Shown here: in pieces, positions 1-8,072 of the stretch | Numbering within the stretch: position 1 is the first letter of the stretch | Layout: every line of letters starts with the position of its first letter | Source of the DNA: DASQGA01 sp035535315 | GTDB lineage: Bacteria; Actinomycetota; Thermoleophilia; Gaiellales; Gaiellaceae | Assembly: GCA_035535315.1 (NCBI GenBank) | Contig: DATLQD010000073.1 | Location: forward strand, 1-38,936 | Length of the DNA: 38,936 nt | Direction: 5' to 3' | Position numbers and translations under genes: made by a program | Notes under the pieces: model-generated | What the model was told of the DNA's origin: nothing | The model's database searches: none | What the model saw: only the letters and a program-made list of their open reading frames with translations

Positions 1-465
1 GGCTAGGGCATTTTGCTTCGGACCCGTCAGGAACTCGACCAGAGACAAGGTGCGTTCGCCGTGAAGGCTCGCGACCTCGATCTCGGCCTCGCCGACCAGG
101 AGCGGCGGCAGAGCATCGCCTGCCGGCGAGGCGGTGCCGAGATTGCCGCCGATTGTCCCCCGGTTGCGAATCTGCGGTCCGCCGACCGTGCGCGCAGCCT
201 CGGCCAGCGCCGGCAGCAACTCCGCGAGCTCGCCTTCCATCGCCTCCGTGTATGTCAACCCAGCGCCCAGCCGGATCGTCCCGATGTCGCGCGACCACCC
301 GCGAAGCTCTGGCACCTCGTTGAGGTTCAAAAGCGCGGGCGGGCGGGCGCGATCGAAGTTGAGCTCGACCATCACGTCGGTGCCGCCCTGGATCGGGACG
401 GCGTCGGGCCGCTCTGCCTTCAGGCGCAGCGCCTCGTCGAGCGAGCGGGGGGCCAGCACCTCCAC
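1..465 (-). CDS. Xanthine dehydrogenase FAD-binding subunit (3' part missing)
   Basis: Reverse-strand reading gives 155 residues that match the N-terminal FAD domain of the molybdenum hydroxylase medium subunit (CoxM/XdhB/PucC type). Visible family features are the start 'LAPRSLDEAL', the FAD-binding 'PIQGGTDVMVE' and the second FAD loop 'TVGGPQIRNRGTIGGNLG', followed by 'ASPAGDALPPLL'. In this family the subunit passes electrons from the molybdopterin subunit to NAD or oxygen while hypoxanthine or xanthine is oxidised to urate. Start GTG at 465 is chosen because a stop lies 12 bases upstream in frame and a -10 box lies 6 bases upstream. The frame is open at the left edge, so the C-terminus lies outside. 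It diverges from adenine deaminase, which fits a purine role. CO-dehydrogenase or other hydroxylase medium subunits look alike, so the substrate rests on context. Confidence 0.88.
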   Translation of the reverse strand, partial: MEVLAPRSLDEALRLKAERPDAVPIQGGTDVMVELNFDRARPPALLNLNEVPELRGWSRDIGTIRLGAGLTYTEAMEGELAELLPALAEAARTVGGPQIRNRGTIGGNLGTASPAGDALPPLLVGEAEIEVASLHGERTLSLVEFLTGPKQNALA

Positions 466-487
466 GGGCGCAAGTTATCGTGGCGCG
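466..487. promoter_or_regulatory. Bidirectional leaderless promoter, xdh/ade
   Basis: The gap between two divergent start codons is only 22 bases. On the plus strand TATCGT (476-481) ends 6 bases before ATG 488; on the minus strand TAACTT (477-472) ends 6 bases before GTG 465. The two -10 boxes share the TA at 476-477. With no room for a leader or Shine-Dalgarno site, both mRNAs should begin at or next to the start codon. I see no convincing -35 boxes. Confidence 0.6.
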
Positions 488-2182
488 ATGGCGGACCTGG
501 CCCGACGGCTCGCGGTCGCACGCGGCGACGAGCCCGCCGATCTCGTCGTTCGCGGCGGAAGCGTGCTCTCGGTCTTCACGCGCGAATGGCTCGAGACCGA
601 CATCGCGATCGCCGAGGGATACGTGGCCGGGCTCGGCGACTACGACGGAACCGAGGAGGTCGACGCGACCGGCCGCTACGTCGTGCCCGGCTTCATCGAC
701 GCGCACCTGCACCTCGAGTCGCCGAAGCTGCTGCCGGACGAGTTCGCCCGGCTCGTGCTGCCGCTCGGGACGACCGCCGTCGTCGCCGACCCCCACGAGC
801 TCGCGAACGTGCTCGGCACCGACGGCGTCCACTGGCTGCTCGACTTCTGCGCCGAGCTGCCGCTCGACGTCTACTTCATGGCGTCCTCGTCCGTCCCCGC
901 CTCGCGCTTCGAGTCCCCCCGGCGTGCCTTGAACGAAGGCGATCTTCAGGGCCTCCTCCGCCGCCGCCGCGTGCTCGGACTGGCCGAGATGATGAATTTC
1001 CCGGGCGTGATCGCTGGCGACGAGGACGAGCTGACGAAGCTCGGTCTCACCGGCGCGACGCACGTCGACGGGCACGCACCCGGCGTCGTGGGCAAGCAGC
1101 TGAACGCCTACGCCGCCGCCGGGATCCGCTCAGACCACGAGACGCTGACGGTCGAGGAAGGCCGGGAGCGGCTCCGCGCGGGCATGTGGGTGCTGATCCG
1201 CGAGGCCTCGATGGCCCGGAACCTGCTGGCCCTCCTGCCTCTAGTCGAGGAGTACGGGACCTCCCGGATCGCCTTCTGCACGGACGACAAAGACCCCGAT
1301 GACATCGCCGAGAACGGCCACATCAACGGCATGGTTCGGGACGCCGTCGTTGCCGGGATCGCCCCCGAAGACGCACTCGTGCTCGGATCGCTGAACCCCG
1401 CGCTGTGGCACGGGCTCGATCACCTGGGGGCGCTTGCGCCCGGCTACCAGGCCGACGTGCTGGTCCTGCCGGACCTCGAGAGCTTCCAGCCTGAAGTGGT
1501 CCTGAAACGCGGCCGTCCCGTCGAGGAGATCGCGCGCTCGGAGGTGCCGGAGTGGGTCAAGCACACGGTCCGGATCGGGCCGGTCGCGGCCGAGCGGTTC
1601 CGGATCGCGTGGCCCGATGAGTCGAAGGCGCGTGTGATCGGGCTCGTCCCTGATCAGGTCGTCACCGAATCGCTCGTCGAGGAGCCGACCGTTCGCGACG
1701 GCGAGGCGGTCGCCGACCCCTCTCGTGACCTGGCCAAGATTGCAGTCATCGAGCGTCACCTCGGCACGGGTCAAGTCGGCCTCGGTTTCGTGCGCGGCTT
1801 CGGCCTCGAGCGCGGGGCACTCGGCTCGACGGTCGCCCACGATGCCCACAACCTCGTCGTCGTCGGTATGAACGACGCGGACATGGGCAGAGTCGTCGAG
1901 CGGCTGGGCGAGCTCGGTGGGGGGATCGTCGCGGTCGACGAGGGCGAAGTGCTCGCCGAGCTGCCGCTGCCGGTCGGCGGACTGCTCGCCGATCTGCCTC
2001 TGGCCGAGGTCGTTGAGCGCAGCCGCGCCTGCACGGAGGCGGCGGAGCGACTCGGCTGTCGGGGCGCGACGCCGTTCCTGACGATGTCGTTTCTCGCGCT
2101 CTCCGTGATCCCGAGCCTCAAGATCACCGACCGAGGGCTTGTCGACGTCGAGCGCTTCCAGCTCGTGCCGCTTCGTTTATGA
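488..2182 (+). CDS. ade: Adenine deaminase
   Basis: A 564-residue amidohydrolase that converts adenine to hypoxanthine and ammonia in purine salvage or breakdown, in the cytoplasm. The metal site motif 'HLHLES' lies at residues 73-78 and 'DPHELANVLG' at 101-110; 'DGHAPG', 'RSDHETLTVEEG' and 'FCTDDKDPDDI' further on are typical of Ade (PF01979 catalytic domain plus the adenine deaminase C-terminal domain from about residue 390). Length is close to the usual 560-590. ATG 488 is preferred because it has a -10 box 6 bases upstream and no Shine-Dalgarno site. It heads a tightly overlapped plus-strand operon; its TGA overlaps the next ATG. The product hypoxanthine is the substrate for the neighbouring xanthine dehydrogenase. 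Confidence 0.93.
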   Translation: MADLARRLAVARGDEPADLVVRGGSVLSVFTREWLETDIAIAEGYVAGLGDYDGTEEVDATGRYVVPGFIDAHLHLESPKLLPDEFARLVLPLGTTAVVADPHELANVLGTDGVHWLLDFCAELPLDVYFMASSSVPASRFESPRRALNEGDLQGLLRRRRVLGLAEMMNFPGVIAGDEDELTKLGLTGATHVDGHAPGVVGKQLNAYAAAGIRSDHETLTVEEGRERLRAGMWVLIREASMARNLLALLPLVEEYGTSRIAFCTDDKDPDDIAENGHINGMVRDAVVAGIAPEDALVLGSLNPALWHGLDHLGALAPGYQADVLVLPDLESFQPEVVLKRGRPVEEIARSEVPEWVKHTVRIGPVAAERFRIAWPDESKARVIGLVPDQVVTESLVEEPTVRDGEAVADPSRDLAKIAVIERHLGTGQVGLGFVRGFGLERGALGSTVAHDAHNLVVVGMNDADMGRVVERLGELGGGIVAVDEGEVLAELPLPVGGLLADLPLAEVVERSRACTEAAERLGCRGATPFLTMSFLALSVIPSLKITDRGLVDVERFQLVPLRL

Positions 2183-3507
2183 GCACGCTCTTCACCGACG
2201 CCCACATCGCGACGATGGACGATGACGGCAAGGAGCTCGAGGGTTGGATCCTCGTCGAGGATGGGCTCGTGTCCGCGGTCGGGGACGGACCACGACCGGA
2301 CGCTCGCGAGACCACCAGCCTCGGCGGGGCGCTTGTGACGCCCGGGCTCGTCAACACCCACCACCACCTCTACCAGACGCTGACGCGAACGCGGGCTCAG
2401 GAGGCCGACCTGTTCACCTGGCTTCGTGCCCTCTACCCGGCGTGGGGTCGAATCGACGCGGAGTCCGAGTACGCAGCCGCACGAACAGGGCTCGCGGAGC
2501 TCGCGCTTTCAGGCTGCAGCACGGTCTTCGACCATCACTACGTTTTCCCCGCGGGGCAAGACGGCATCGTGGAGGCCGAGGTGCAGGCGGCGCGAGAGCT
2601 CGGCGTCAGGCTGGTTGCGTCACGGGGCTCGATGGACCTAGGCAAGTCGCAAGGCGGGCTGCCACCGGACGAGCTCGTCGAGGATGCCGATGCGGTGCTG
2701 GCCGAGACTGAGAGGCTCGCGCACCTCCACGAGACCGGGACGGGCGCCGTGATCCAGATCGCGGTGGCGCCGTGCTCGCCCTTCTCGGTCACCCGGCGGC
2801 TGCTGGCGGATTCCGCGGAGCTCGCGCGGCGTCTCGGCCTCCTGCTCCACACTCACCTGGCCGAGACGCTGGAGGAGGAGGAGTACTGCGTCGAGCTCTA
2901 CGGCTGCCGTCCGGTCGAGTACATGGAGGAGCTGGGCTGGCTCGGCTCCGATGTCTGGTGCGCGCACTGCGTCCACCTTTCAGAGACCGACATCGATCGG
3001 TTCGCGACCACGGGCACCGGTGTCGCTCATTGCCCGACGTCGAATCTCCGTCTCGGCGCCGGCGTCGCCCCGGTGCGCGCCCTGCTCGACAGCGGGGTCA
3101 GAGTGGGCCTCGGGGTGGACGGGTCGGCGTCGAACGAGCGCGGTGATCTCTCAGCCGAGCTCAAGCAGTCGCTGCTCGTAGCGCGAGGCCGGGGTGGCCC
3201 GACGGCGCTCACCGCCCGCGAGGCTCTGCGCCTGGGCACCCGCGGCGGCGCCGAGGTACTCCACCGTGCAGATCTGGGCTCGATCGAGCCCGGCAAGTGC
3301 GCCGACCTCGCCGTCTGGCGGACGGACGGCCTCGAGTTCGCCGGCGCGAGCGACCCTGTGGCCGCGCTCGTCCTGGCCGGACCGCACCGCGTCGACCGGC
3401 TGTACGTAGGAGGCGAGGAAATCGTCCGCGACGGATATCTCGTGCGGGCCGAGGCGGCCGAGATCGCGCAGGAGCACAGGAGACATGCGGAGAAGTTCGC
3501 AGCATGA
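2179..3507 (+). CDS. 8-oxoguanine deaminase-like amidohydrolase
   Basis: A 442-residue member of the ATZ/TRZ amidohydrolase family. The metal-binding 'NTHHHLYQTLTR' is at residues 59-70, followed by 'TVFDHHYVFP', 'LHTHLAET', 'WCAHCVHLSE', 'HCPTSNLRLGAG' and 'GLGVDGSASN', the order seen in 8-oxoguanine deaminases (8-oxoguanine to urate and ammonia) and related hydroxyatrazine and guanine deaminases. The paired histidines in 'DHHYVFP' favour 8-oxoguanine deaminase. Translation is coupled to ade through an ATGA overlap. Its product urate would feed directly into the next three enzymes. Guanine deaminase is the main alternative; biochemical specificity cannot be read from sequence. Confidence 0.82.
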   Translation: MSTLFTDAHIATMDDDGKELEGWILVEDGLVSAVGDGPRPDARETTSLGGALVTPGLVNTHHHLYQTLTRTRAQEADLFTWLRALYPAWGRIDAESEYAAARTGLAELALSGCSTVFDHHYVFPAGQDGIVEAEVQAARELGVRLVASRGSMDLGKSQGGLPPDELVEDADAVLAETERLAHLHETGTGAVIQIAVAPCSPFSVTRRLLADSAELARRLGLLLHTHLAETLEEEEYCVELYGCRPVEYMEELGWLGSDVWCAHCVHLSETDIDRFATTGTGVAHCPTSNLRLGAGVAPVRALLDSGVRVGLGVDGSASNERGDLSAELKQSLLVARGRGGPTALTAREALRLGTRGGAEVLHRADLGSIEPGKCADLAVWRTDGLEFAGASDPVAALVLAGPHRVDRLYVGGEEIVRDGYLVRAEAAEIAQEHRRHAEKFAA

Positions 3508-3797
3508 GCGCTTCTCTTTCTACCCACGTCCTCAATGTCGAGCGTGGCGAGCCGGCCCAAGGCGTCCGGGTCGAGCTCTATCGAGGGAGCGACGTGCTGG
3601 CCACCGCGGAAACCGATGACGATGGCCGGATCGGCGACCTCGGAGGGCCGCTCGACCCCGGCCAGTACCGCCTTGTCTTCCATCCTCCCTCTCCACTCTT
3701 CCGGCGCGTCGAGCTCGAGCTCGCACTCGAGGACAGACATCATCACGTACCCCTCCTCGTCTCCTCGTACGCGTGCGTGACCTACCGCGGCAGCTGA
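3504..3797 (+). CDS. uraH: 5-hydroxyisourate hydrolase
   Basis: A 97-residue transthyretin-fold enzyme that opens 5-hydroxyisourate, the unstable product of urate oxidase, to OHCU. It has the family N-terminus 'LSTHVLNVERGEPAQGV', the active-site arginine in 'GVRVELY', the second histidine in 'HHHVPLLVSSY' and the invariant C-terminal signature YRGS as its last four residues. It is shorter than the usual 108-117 residues but has all the catalytic elements. The ATG overlaps the TGA of the upstream gene and its own 3' end abuts the OHCU decarboxylase start, so the step order of the pathway is mirrored in the operon. Confidence 0.93.
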   Translation: MSASLSTHVLNVERGEPAQGVRVELYRGSDVLATAETDDDGRIGDLGGPLDPGQYRLVFHPPSPLFRRVELELALEDRHHHVPLLVSSYACVTYRGS

Positions 3798-4210
3798 CCG
3801 TGGACGAGCTCGCGGAGCTCTTCGAGGGACGGACCCGACTCGCGGAGCGCCTCGCCGAGACCCACGATCCGCTCGGTCGCCCCGAAGCTGTGATCGCCGG
3901 GCTGACGGAGTCCGAGAAGATCGAGGCAATAGACGCGCACCCGGCCATCGGGGCCCGGCGCCTCTCCGACCGGTCGGCCCGGGAGCAAGGGGAGGAGGCC
4001 GAGCCCGAGGTCGCCGCCGAGCTCGGTCGGCTGAACCGTCACTACGAGGAGAAGTTCGGATTTCGGTTCGTCGTCTTCGTGGACCGCCGGCCTCGCGCGG
4101 ATCTGGTCCCTATCCTCCGCAAGCGACTCGCCCGGACGCGCGAGGAGGAGCTGACGACGGCGCTCGAGGAACTCGTCGCGATCGCCCGCGACCGCTGGAG
4201 GCAAGGATGA
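3773..4210 (+). CDS. OHCU decarboxylase
   Basis: 2-oxo-4-hydroxy-4-carboxy-5-ureidoimidazoline decarboxylase, which turns OHCU stereospecifically into S-allantoin. The catalytic region 'DAHPAIGARR' (HPxIG), the 'SAREQ' motif and 'LNRHYEEKFGFRFVVFV' are the classic family blocks. At 145 residues it is a little shorter than most (about 160-170). Two starts are possible: GTG 3773, which overlaps uraH by 25 bases, and GTG 3800, two bases beyond the uraH stop (136 residues); the second keeps all motifs and would be coupled to uraH termination. In Bacillus this domain is fused to urate oxidase; here it is separate and overlaps the urate oxidase gene by 4 bases. Confidence 0.9.
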   Translation: MRDLPRQLTVDELAELFEGRTRLAERLAETHDPLGRPEAVIAGLTESEKIEAIDAHPAIGARRLSDRSAREQGEEAEPEVAAELGRLNRHYEEKFGFRFVVFVDRRPRADLVPILRKRLARTREEELTTALEELVAIARDRWRQG

Positions 4211-5001
4211 GCATCCACTACGGCAAGGCCGAGATCGGGGTCTACCGGACCGACGGGGTCAGCTCGCTGTTCGCCGCCGAGGTCACGCTGGACGTCTTCG
4301 GGGAGAACTTCATGCCTGCCTATACCGAGGGCGACAACTCGCTCGTGGTGGCGACGGACACGATGAAGAACTTCGTGCACGCAAATGCGCTCGATTACAG
4401 CGGCGAGTCGCTCGAAGGGCTCCTCGACCTCCTCGGCGAGCGCTTCCTCCGCACCTACGAACACGTCGAGCGGATCCGGCTCGGGGCGCGCGAGATCCCG
4501 TTCGAGCGGAAGAGTGGCGTCCTCTTCCAGCGGCGCTATGAGGACACCGGGGTCGCCGAGCTCGAGCTCGGCCGGGAAGGGGTGGTCGATCGTCGCTCCG
4601 GGCGGGAAGGCGTTCACCTGATCAAGATCACCGGCAGCTCGTTCACCCGGTTCGCGCGCGACGACTACACGACGCTTCCCGAGACAGTCGATCGGCCCCT
4701 GTTCATCCACCTCAACGTCCACTGGCGCTACCTCGACGAAGCCGGCCCGGTGCCGAGTACCGAAGTACGCGATTCGGTCGCGGAGACGTTCGATGACTTC
4801 AACTCGAAGTCGATCCAGCACCTCGTCCACGAGATGGGACGCCGTCTGCTCGACCGCTTCCCCGCGATCGCCGAGCTCTCGTTCGAAGCCCAGAACCGAC
4901 TCTGGGACACCGCTCAGGTCTCCAAGGCGGACGAGCGCGTCAAGATCTACACGGATCCACAGCCGCCCTACGGCATGATCGGGCTTACGCTCAGACGGTA
5001 G
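4207..5001 (+). CDS. pucL: Urate oxidase (uricase)
   Basis: A 264-residue cofactor-free urate oxidase that converts urate and oxygen to 5-hydroxyisourate and hydrogen peroxide. The N-terminal lysine in 'HYGKAEIGVYR' (K7), the active-site threonine in 'VVATDTMKN' (T50 or T52 region), 'FVHANALDYSGESLE', the tunnelling-fold repeat and the C-terminal 'FEAQNRLWDTAQ' substrate loop are all present. It is shorter than the 290-300 typical of the family, mostly by a trimmed C-terminus. ATGA overlap with the OHCU decarboxylase implies coupled translation, matching the need to clear the unstable intermediates. No catalase gene is visible nearby to deal with the peroxide. Confidence 0.94.
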   Translation: MSIHYGKAEIGVYRTDGVSSLFAAEVTLDVFGENFMPAYTEGDNSLVVATDTMKNFVHANALDYSGESLEGLLDLLGERFLRTYEHVERIRLGAREIPFERKSGVLFQRRYEDTGVAELELGREGVVDRRSGREGVHLIKITGSSFTRFARDDYTTLPETVDRPLFIHLNVHWRYLDEAGPVPSTEVRDSVAETFDDFNSKSIQHLVHEMGRRLLDRFPAIAELSFEAQNRLWDTAQVSKADERVKIYTDPQPPYGMIGLTLRR

Positions 5002-5010
5002 GTTCAGCGC

Positions 5011-5418
5011 GTGCTCGACATCGTCGTCGGCGACCTTCGCTTCAAAGCCCGCCTCGAAGAGGAAATTTCACCGCGAACGGTTGCGGCGGTCCGCATGCTC
5101 CTTCCCCTGGAGGGGCATCTCCTCCAGGCCCGCTGGAGCGGCCAGTCGGCGTGGGTTCCTCTGGGTGAGCTCGACGCAGGGGTGGGGCCTGAGAATCCCA
5201 TCAGCTACCCCGCTTCGGGCGAGCTTCTGCTCTATCCCGGCGGCCTCAGCGAGACCGAGATCCTCTTCCCGTACGGGCGAACGCGCTTCGCGAGCGTGGC
5301 CGGCCAGCTCGCGGGCAATCACTTCGCGACGCTGGTGGAGGGAGTCGAGCAGCTGCCGGAGCTCGGCAGGCGAGTCATCTGGGACGGCGCCCAGCCGATC
5401 CGCTTCGAGCTCGACTAA
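5011..5418 (+). CDS. DUF3830 (cyclophilin-like fold) protein
   Basis: A 135-residue protein starting at GTG 5011, 9 bases after uricase. The blocks 'FKARLEEEISPRTVAAVRMLLPL', 'QARWSGQSAWVPLGEL', 'NPISYPASGELLLYPGG' and 'EILFPYGRTRF' read as the DUF3830 family, which has a cyclophilin-like beta-barrel and no established activity. It is the last gene of the plus-strand urate operon, so I infer a role in purine or ureide breakdown, perhaps handling an intermediate downstream of allantoin. Its stop overlaps that of the convergent M20 hydrolase (CTAA at 5415-5418). Family call is moderately sure; function is unknown. Confidence 0.75.
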   Translation: MLDIVVGDLRFKARLEEEISPRTVAAVRMLLPLEGHLLQARWSGQSAWVPLGELDAGVGPENPISYPASGELLLYPGGLSETEILFPYGRTRFASVAGQLAGNHFATLVEGVEQLPELGRRVIWDGAQPIRFELD

Positions 5419-6392
5419 CCGGCGAGACGCCCCAGGGTCGCGGCGAGGACCTCGACGCAGAAAGCGATGTCTTCCGGACTCGTGCGCTCTTCCGGGGCAT
5501 GGCTGACGCCGCCTACGCTTCTGACGAAGAGCATGCCGGCCTGCACCCCCGAGGCCGCGAGGATGCCGGCATCGTGACCGGCGCCCGACGCGAGCTCCCG
5601 CGGCGGCAGCCCCAGGCGTTCGATCTCCTCGCCGAGCACGTGGGTCACCGTCACGTCCATGGCCACAGGTGGGGTGACGGCAAGCTCTGCCCCGATCGCC
5701 TCGAGGAGCGCCTCGAGGCGGGACTGATCGGGAGCGCGTGCGTCGACCGTGAGCGTCACGCGGGCTGGGACGACATTCGCCGCGCCCGGCTCGACCACGA
5801 GTTTGCCGACGGTGGCCACCGCACCTTCGATCCCGGCAGCCGCGTCGCGTGCGAGCAGAACGAATTCAGCCGCGGAGCAGAGTGCGTCCTCGCGCGCATC
5901 CATGGGCGTCGTCCCTGCATGACGCGGAACTCCTGTGAACTCGATTGTCCCGCGCGCCTGCCCGGAAATCGAGGTCACGATGCCTAACGGAACGCCTGTA
6001 CGCTCGAGAATCGGACCCTGCTCGATATGAGCTTCCACGAAGACCGCCGGGAGGTCGGCCCCAGCAGTCTGAGGCGGTAGCCCAAGTGCTTCCAGGTCGC
6101 CGCGTCCGACCAGCCCGCACCGAGCCCTGCTCCCGAGACACCCGGGAGCGTAGACAGAGCCTTCCTCGTCCCTGAAGGCCACGACCGCCACTGTGCTGGC
6201 TGGTGCTTCGAGCCGGCGGACGGCCTCGAGGCCGGCGACCACGCCGAGCGCGCCGTCGAAGCGCCCGCCGGCCGGAACCGTGTCCAGGTGCGAACCGGTC
6301 CAAAGTTCCCCGGCAGCCGGATCCGACCCGGCCAGACGACCGAAGAGGTTTCCCCACGCATCCCTCTCGACAGCCAGCCCCGCCTCTTCCAT
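5415..6392 (-). CDS. M20-family allantoate amidohydrolase-like enzyme, start unresolved
   Basis: Zn-dependent hydrolase of the allantoate amidohydrolase / N-carbamoyl-L-amino acid hydrolase family. The metal-site blocks 'GSHLDTVPAGGRFDG', 'FRDEEGS', 'EAHIEQGPILE', the dimerisation-lid 'TGVPRHAGTTPM' and the late histidine in 'GVSHAPEERTSPED' are all present. The first standard start codon is ATG 6392 (325 residues), but the same frame upstream to about 6518 reads 'ADQVLERLDRLYEIGGGK' and 'AAEDAAHDLASGWMEE', which is the normal N-terminus of the family. No ATG, GTG or TTG exists in that frame between 6392 and the stop near 6612. The true start may be a rare codon (CTG 6479 is one), or the start has been lost. 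Context suggests allantoate as substrate; no allantoinase is in the window. Confidence 0.82.
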   Translation of the reverse strand: MEEAGLAVERDAWGNLFGRLAGSDPAAGELWTGSHLDTVPAGGRFDGALGVVAGLEAVRRLEAPASTVAVVAFRDEEGSVYAPGCLGSRARCGLVGRGDLEALGLPPQTAGADLPAVFVEAHIEQGPILERTGVPLGIVTSISGQARGTIEFTGVPRHAGTTPMDAREDALCSAAEFVLLARDAAAGIEGAVATVGKLVVEPGAANVVPARVTLTVDARAPDQSRLEALLEAIGAELAVTPPVAMDVTVTHVLGEEIERLGLPPRELASGAGHDAGILAASGVQAGMLFVRSVGGVSHAPEERTSPEDIAFCVEVLAATLGRLAG

Positions 6393-6536
6393 CCACCCGG
6401 AAGCGAGATCGTGGGCGGCGTCCTCGGCAGCGCTCAGGCCGGGGCGATTCGCTCCCTTTCCCCCTCCGATCTCGTACAGGCGGTCGAGCCGCTCGAGGAC
6501 CTGATCGGCGCTCTTTGATCCGGTCTCCCGCCGCGC

Positions 6537-6575
6537 TACGATCGGGCCCCACCTGATCCCCGCAGAAGGAGCGCC
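6537..6575 (+). promoter_or_regulatory. Promoter and strong RBS of the purine permease
   Basis: TACGAT at 6537-6542 is a good -10 box, and AGAAGGAG at about 6564-6571 is a strong Shine-Dalgarno site with proper spacing to ATG 6576. This is one of the few genes here with a clear leader and ribosome-binding site. Confidence 0.5.
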
Positions 6576-8072
6576 ATGAGCACGGTTGCAGCCAGGATGC
6601 AGGAGTCCGCACTAGCCCGCCGCTTCCGCTTCGAAGAGCACGGGACGACGCTGGGGCGCGACACGATCGCCGGGGCGACGACGTTCATCGTCATGTCCTA
6701 CATCATCTTCGTGAACCCGGCGATCCTGAGCTTCGCGGGCGTCCAGGGGCTCGAAGACGCCGGATTGCCGTTCGACGCGGTTCTCGCGTCCACGTGCCTC
6801 GTCGCGGGTGTCATGACGATCGCCATGGGCCTCTTCACGAACAAGGCGTTTGCGATCGCACCGGGCCTCGGCCTCAATGCAGTCGTGGCCTTTGGCCTCG
6901 TCGCGGGTGCCGGGCTCGGGTTTCCGGAAGCGATGGGGATCGTCATCATGGAGGGGGCGCTTGTGACCGCGCTCGTCCTGACAGGCGTTCGGGAAAAGAT
7001 CATGACCGCGATCCCGCTGGAGCTGAAGAAGGCGATCGCGATCGGGATCGGCCTCTTCATCGCCTTCATCGGGCTCTACAACTCGGGCATCGTGGTGCGC
7101 GGCCCCGCGACGCCGGTGGAGCTCGGCCGCTTCACGACCTGGCCGATTGCGATCGCGCTCTTCGGCCTTGTCGTCACGATCGTCCTGCGGGCAATCCGCT
7201 TCCGTGGTGATCTGCTGCTTGGAATCCTCGCAACGACCGTGTTCGCCACGATCGTCAACTGGGCGACCGACTACTCGGTCTACTCGACCCCGGGCTCCGA
7301 AGGGTGGGCCCGCTGGCCGTCCGACATCTTCCAGAGCCCGAACTTCTCCCTCGTCGGGGAGTTCAGCTTCGACTCCTTCGCGACGCTCGGGGTCATCTCG
7401 ACCCTCGTCTGGGTCTTCGCGCTCTTCCTCGCAGACTTCTTCGACACCATGGGGACCCTCGTCGGCGTTGGTAAGCCTGCGGGCTACCTGAACGAGAAGG
7501 GAGAGTTCCGGGACATTAGGAAGCCGCTCCTCGTCGACTCCGTCGCGGCCATGGCGGGTGGAGCCGCTTCGGCTTCCTCCGCGACCACGTACATCGAGTC
7601 GGGGGCCGGCGTGGCAGCAGGCGGCCGGACCGGCTGGGTCAGTGTCGTCACGGGCCTGCTGTTCTTCCCGTTCCTCTTCATCGCACCGTTGATCGGCATG
7701 GTGCCTCCGCAGGCAACGGCGGCGGCGCTCATCATCGTCGGCTGGCTCATGATCACGACCCTCACAGACGTCGAAGAGGAAGCTGAGAGGGAGGAGCGGA
7801 CAGGGTCAGGCGAGGCGGTAGGGAGGCGGAAGCTCGCAGGCATCGACTTCCACGACCTGGCCATCGGACTGGCCGCCGCATTCGTGATCATGATCATGCC
7901 TTTCACCTACTCGATCACGAACGGCATCGGCTTCGGCTTCATCACGTACACGCTCGTACGGGTGGCCCAGGGCCAGGCGTCAAAGGTGCACCCGTTCATG
8001 TACGTGGCGTCGGCGGCCTTCGTACTCTACTTCCTCGTCCCGCTCCTTCAGGACACGTTCGACTGGATCTAG
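6576..8072 (+). CDS. NCS2-family purine permease (AzgA/PbuG-like)
   Basis: A 498-residue polytopic membrane protein, by eye 12 or more hydrophobic segments. The N-terminal block with 'TIAGATTFIVMSYIIFVNP' is the hallmark of the AzgA/PbuG branch of nucleobase-cation symporters, which take up hypoxanthine, guanine or adenine; 'GLGLNAVVAFG', 'FFDTMGTLVGVG' and 'SATTYIESGAGVAAGGRTG' are the conserved substrate and ion-binding regions. A charged loop ('EEEAEREERTGSG') near residue 405 is longer than usual. It supplies purines to the enzymes upstream. Its stop codon shares CTAG with the stop of the convergent aldehyde dehydrogenase gene, so the two 3' ends overlap by 4 bases. Confidence 0.92.
   Translation: MSTVAARMQESALARRFRFEEHGTTLGRDTIAGATTFIVMSYIIFVNPAILSFAGVQGLEDAGLPFDAVLASTCLVAGVMTIAMGLFTNKAFAIAPGLGLNAVVAFGLVAGAGLGFPEAMGIVIMEGALVTALVLTGVREKIMTAIPLELKKAIAIGIGLFIAFIGLYNSGIVVRGPATPVELGRFTTWPIAIALFGLVVTIVLRAIRFRGDLLLGILATTVFATIVNWATDYSVYSTPGSEGWARWPSDIFQSPNFSLVGEFSFDSFATLGVISTLVWVFALFLADFFDTMGTLVGVGKPAGYLNEKGEFRDIRKPLLVDSVAAMAGGAASASSATTYIESGAGVAAGGRTGWVSVVTGLLFFPFLFIAPLIGMVPPQATAAALIIVGWLMITTLTDVEEEAEREERTGSGEAVGRRKLAGIDFHDLAIGLAAAFVIMIMPFTYSITNGIGFGFITYTLVRVAQGQASKVHPFMYVASAAFVLYFLVPLLQDTFDWI

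Noticed and set aside
13..1302. A 429-codon forward frame overlapping the left-edge gene and adenine deaminase
   Set aside because: Arginine-rich shadow of the real adenine deaminase frame and of the reverse-strand FAD subunit.
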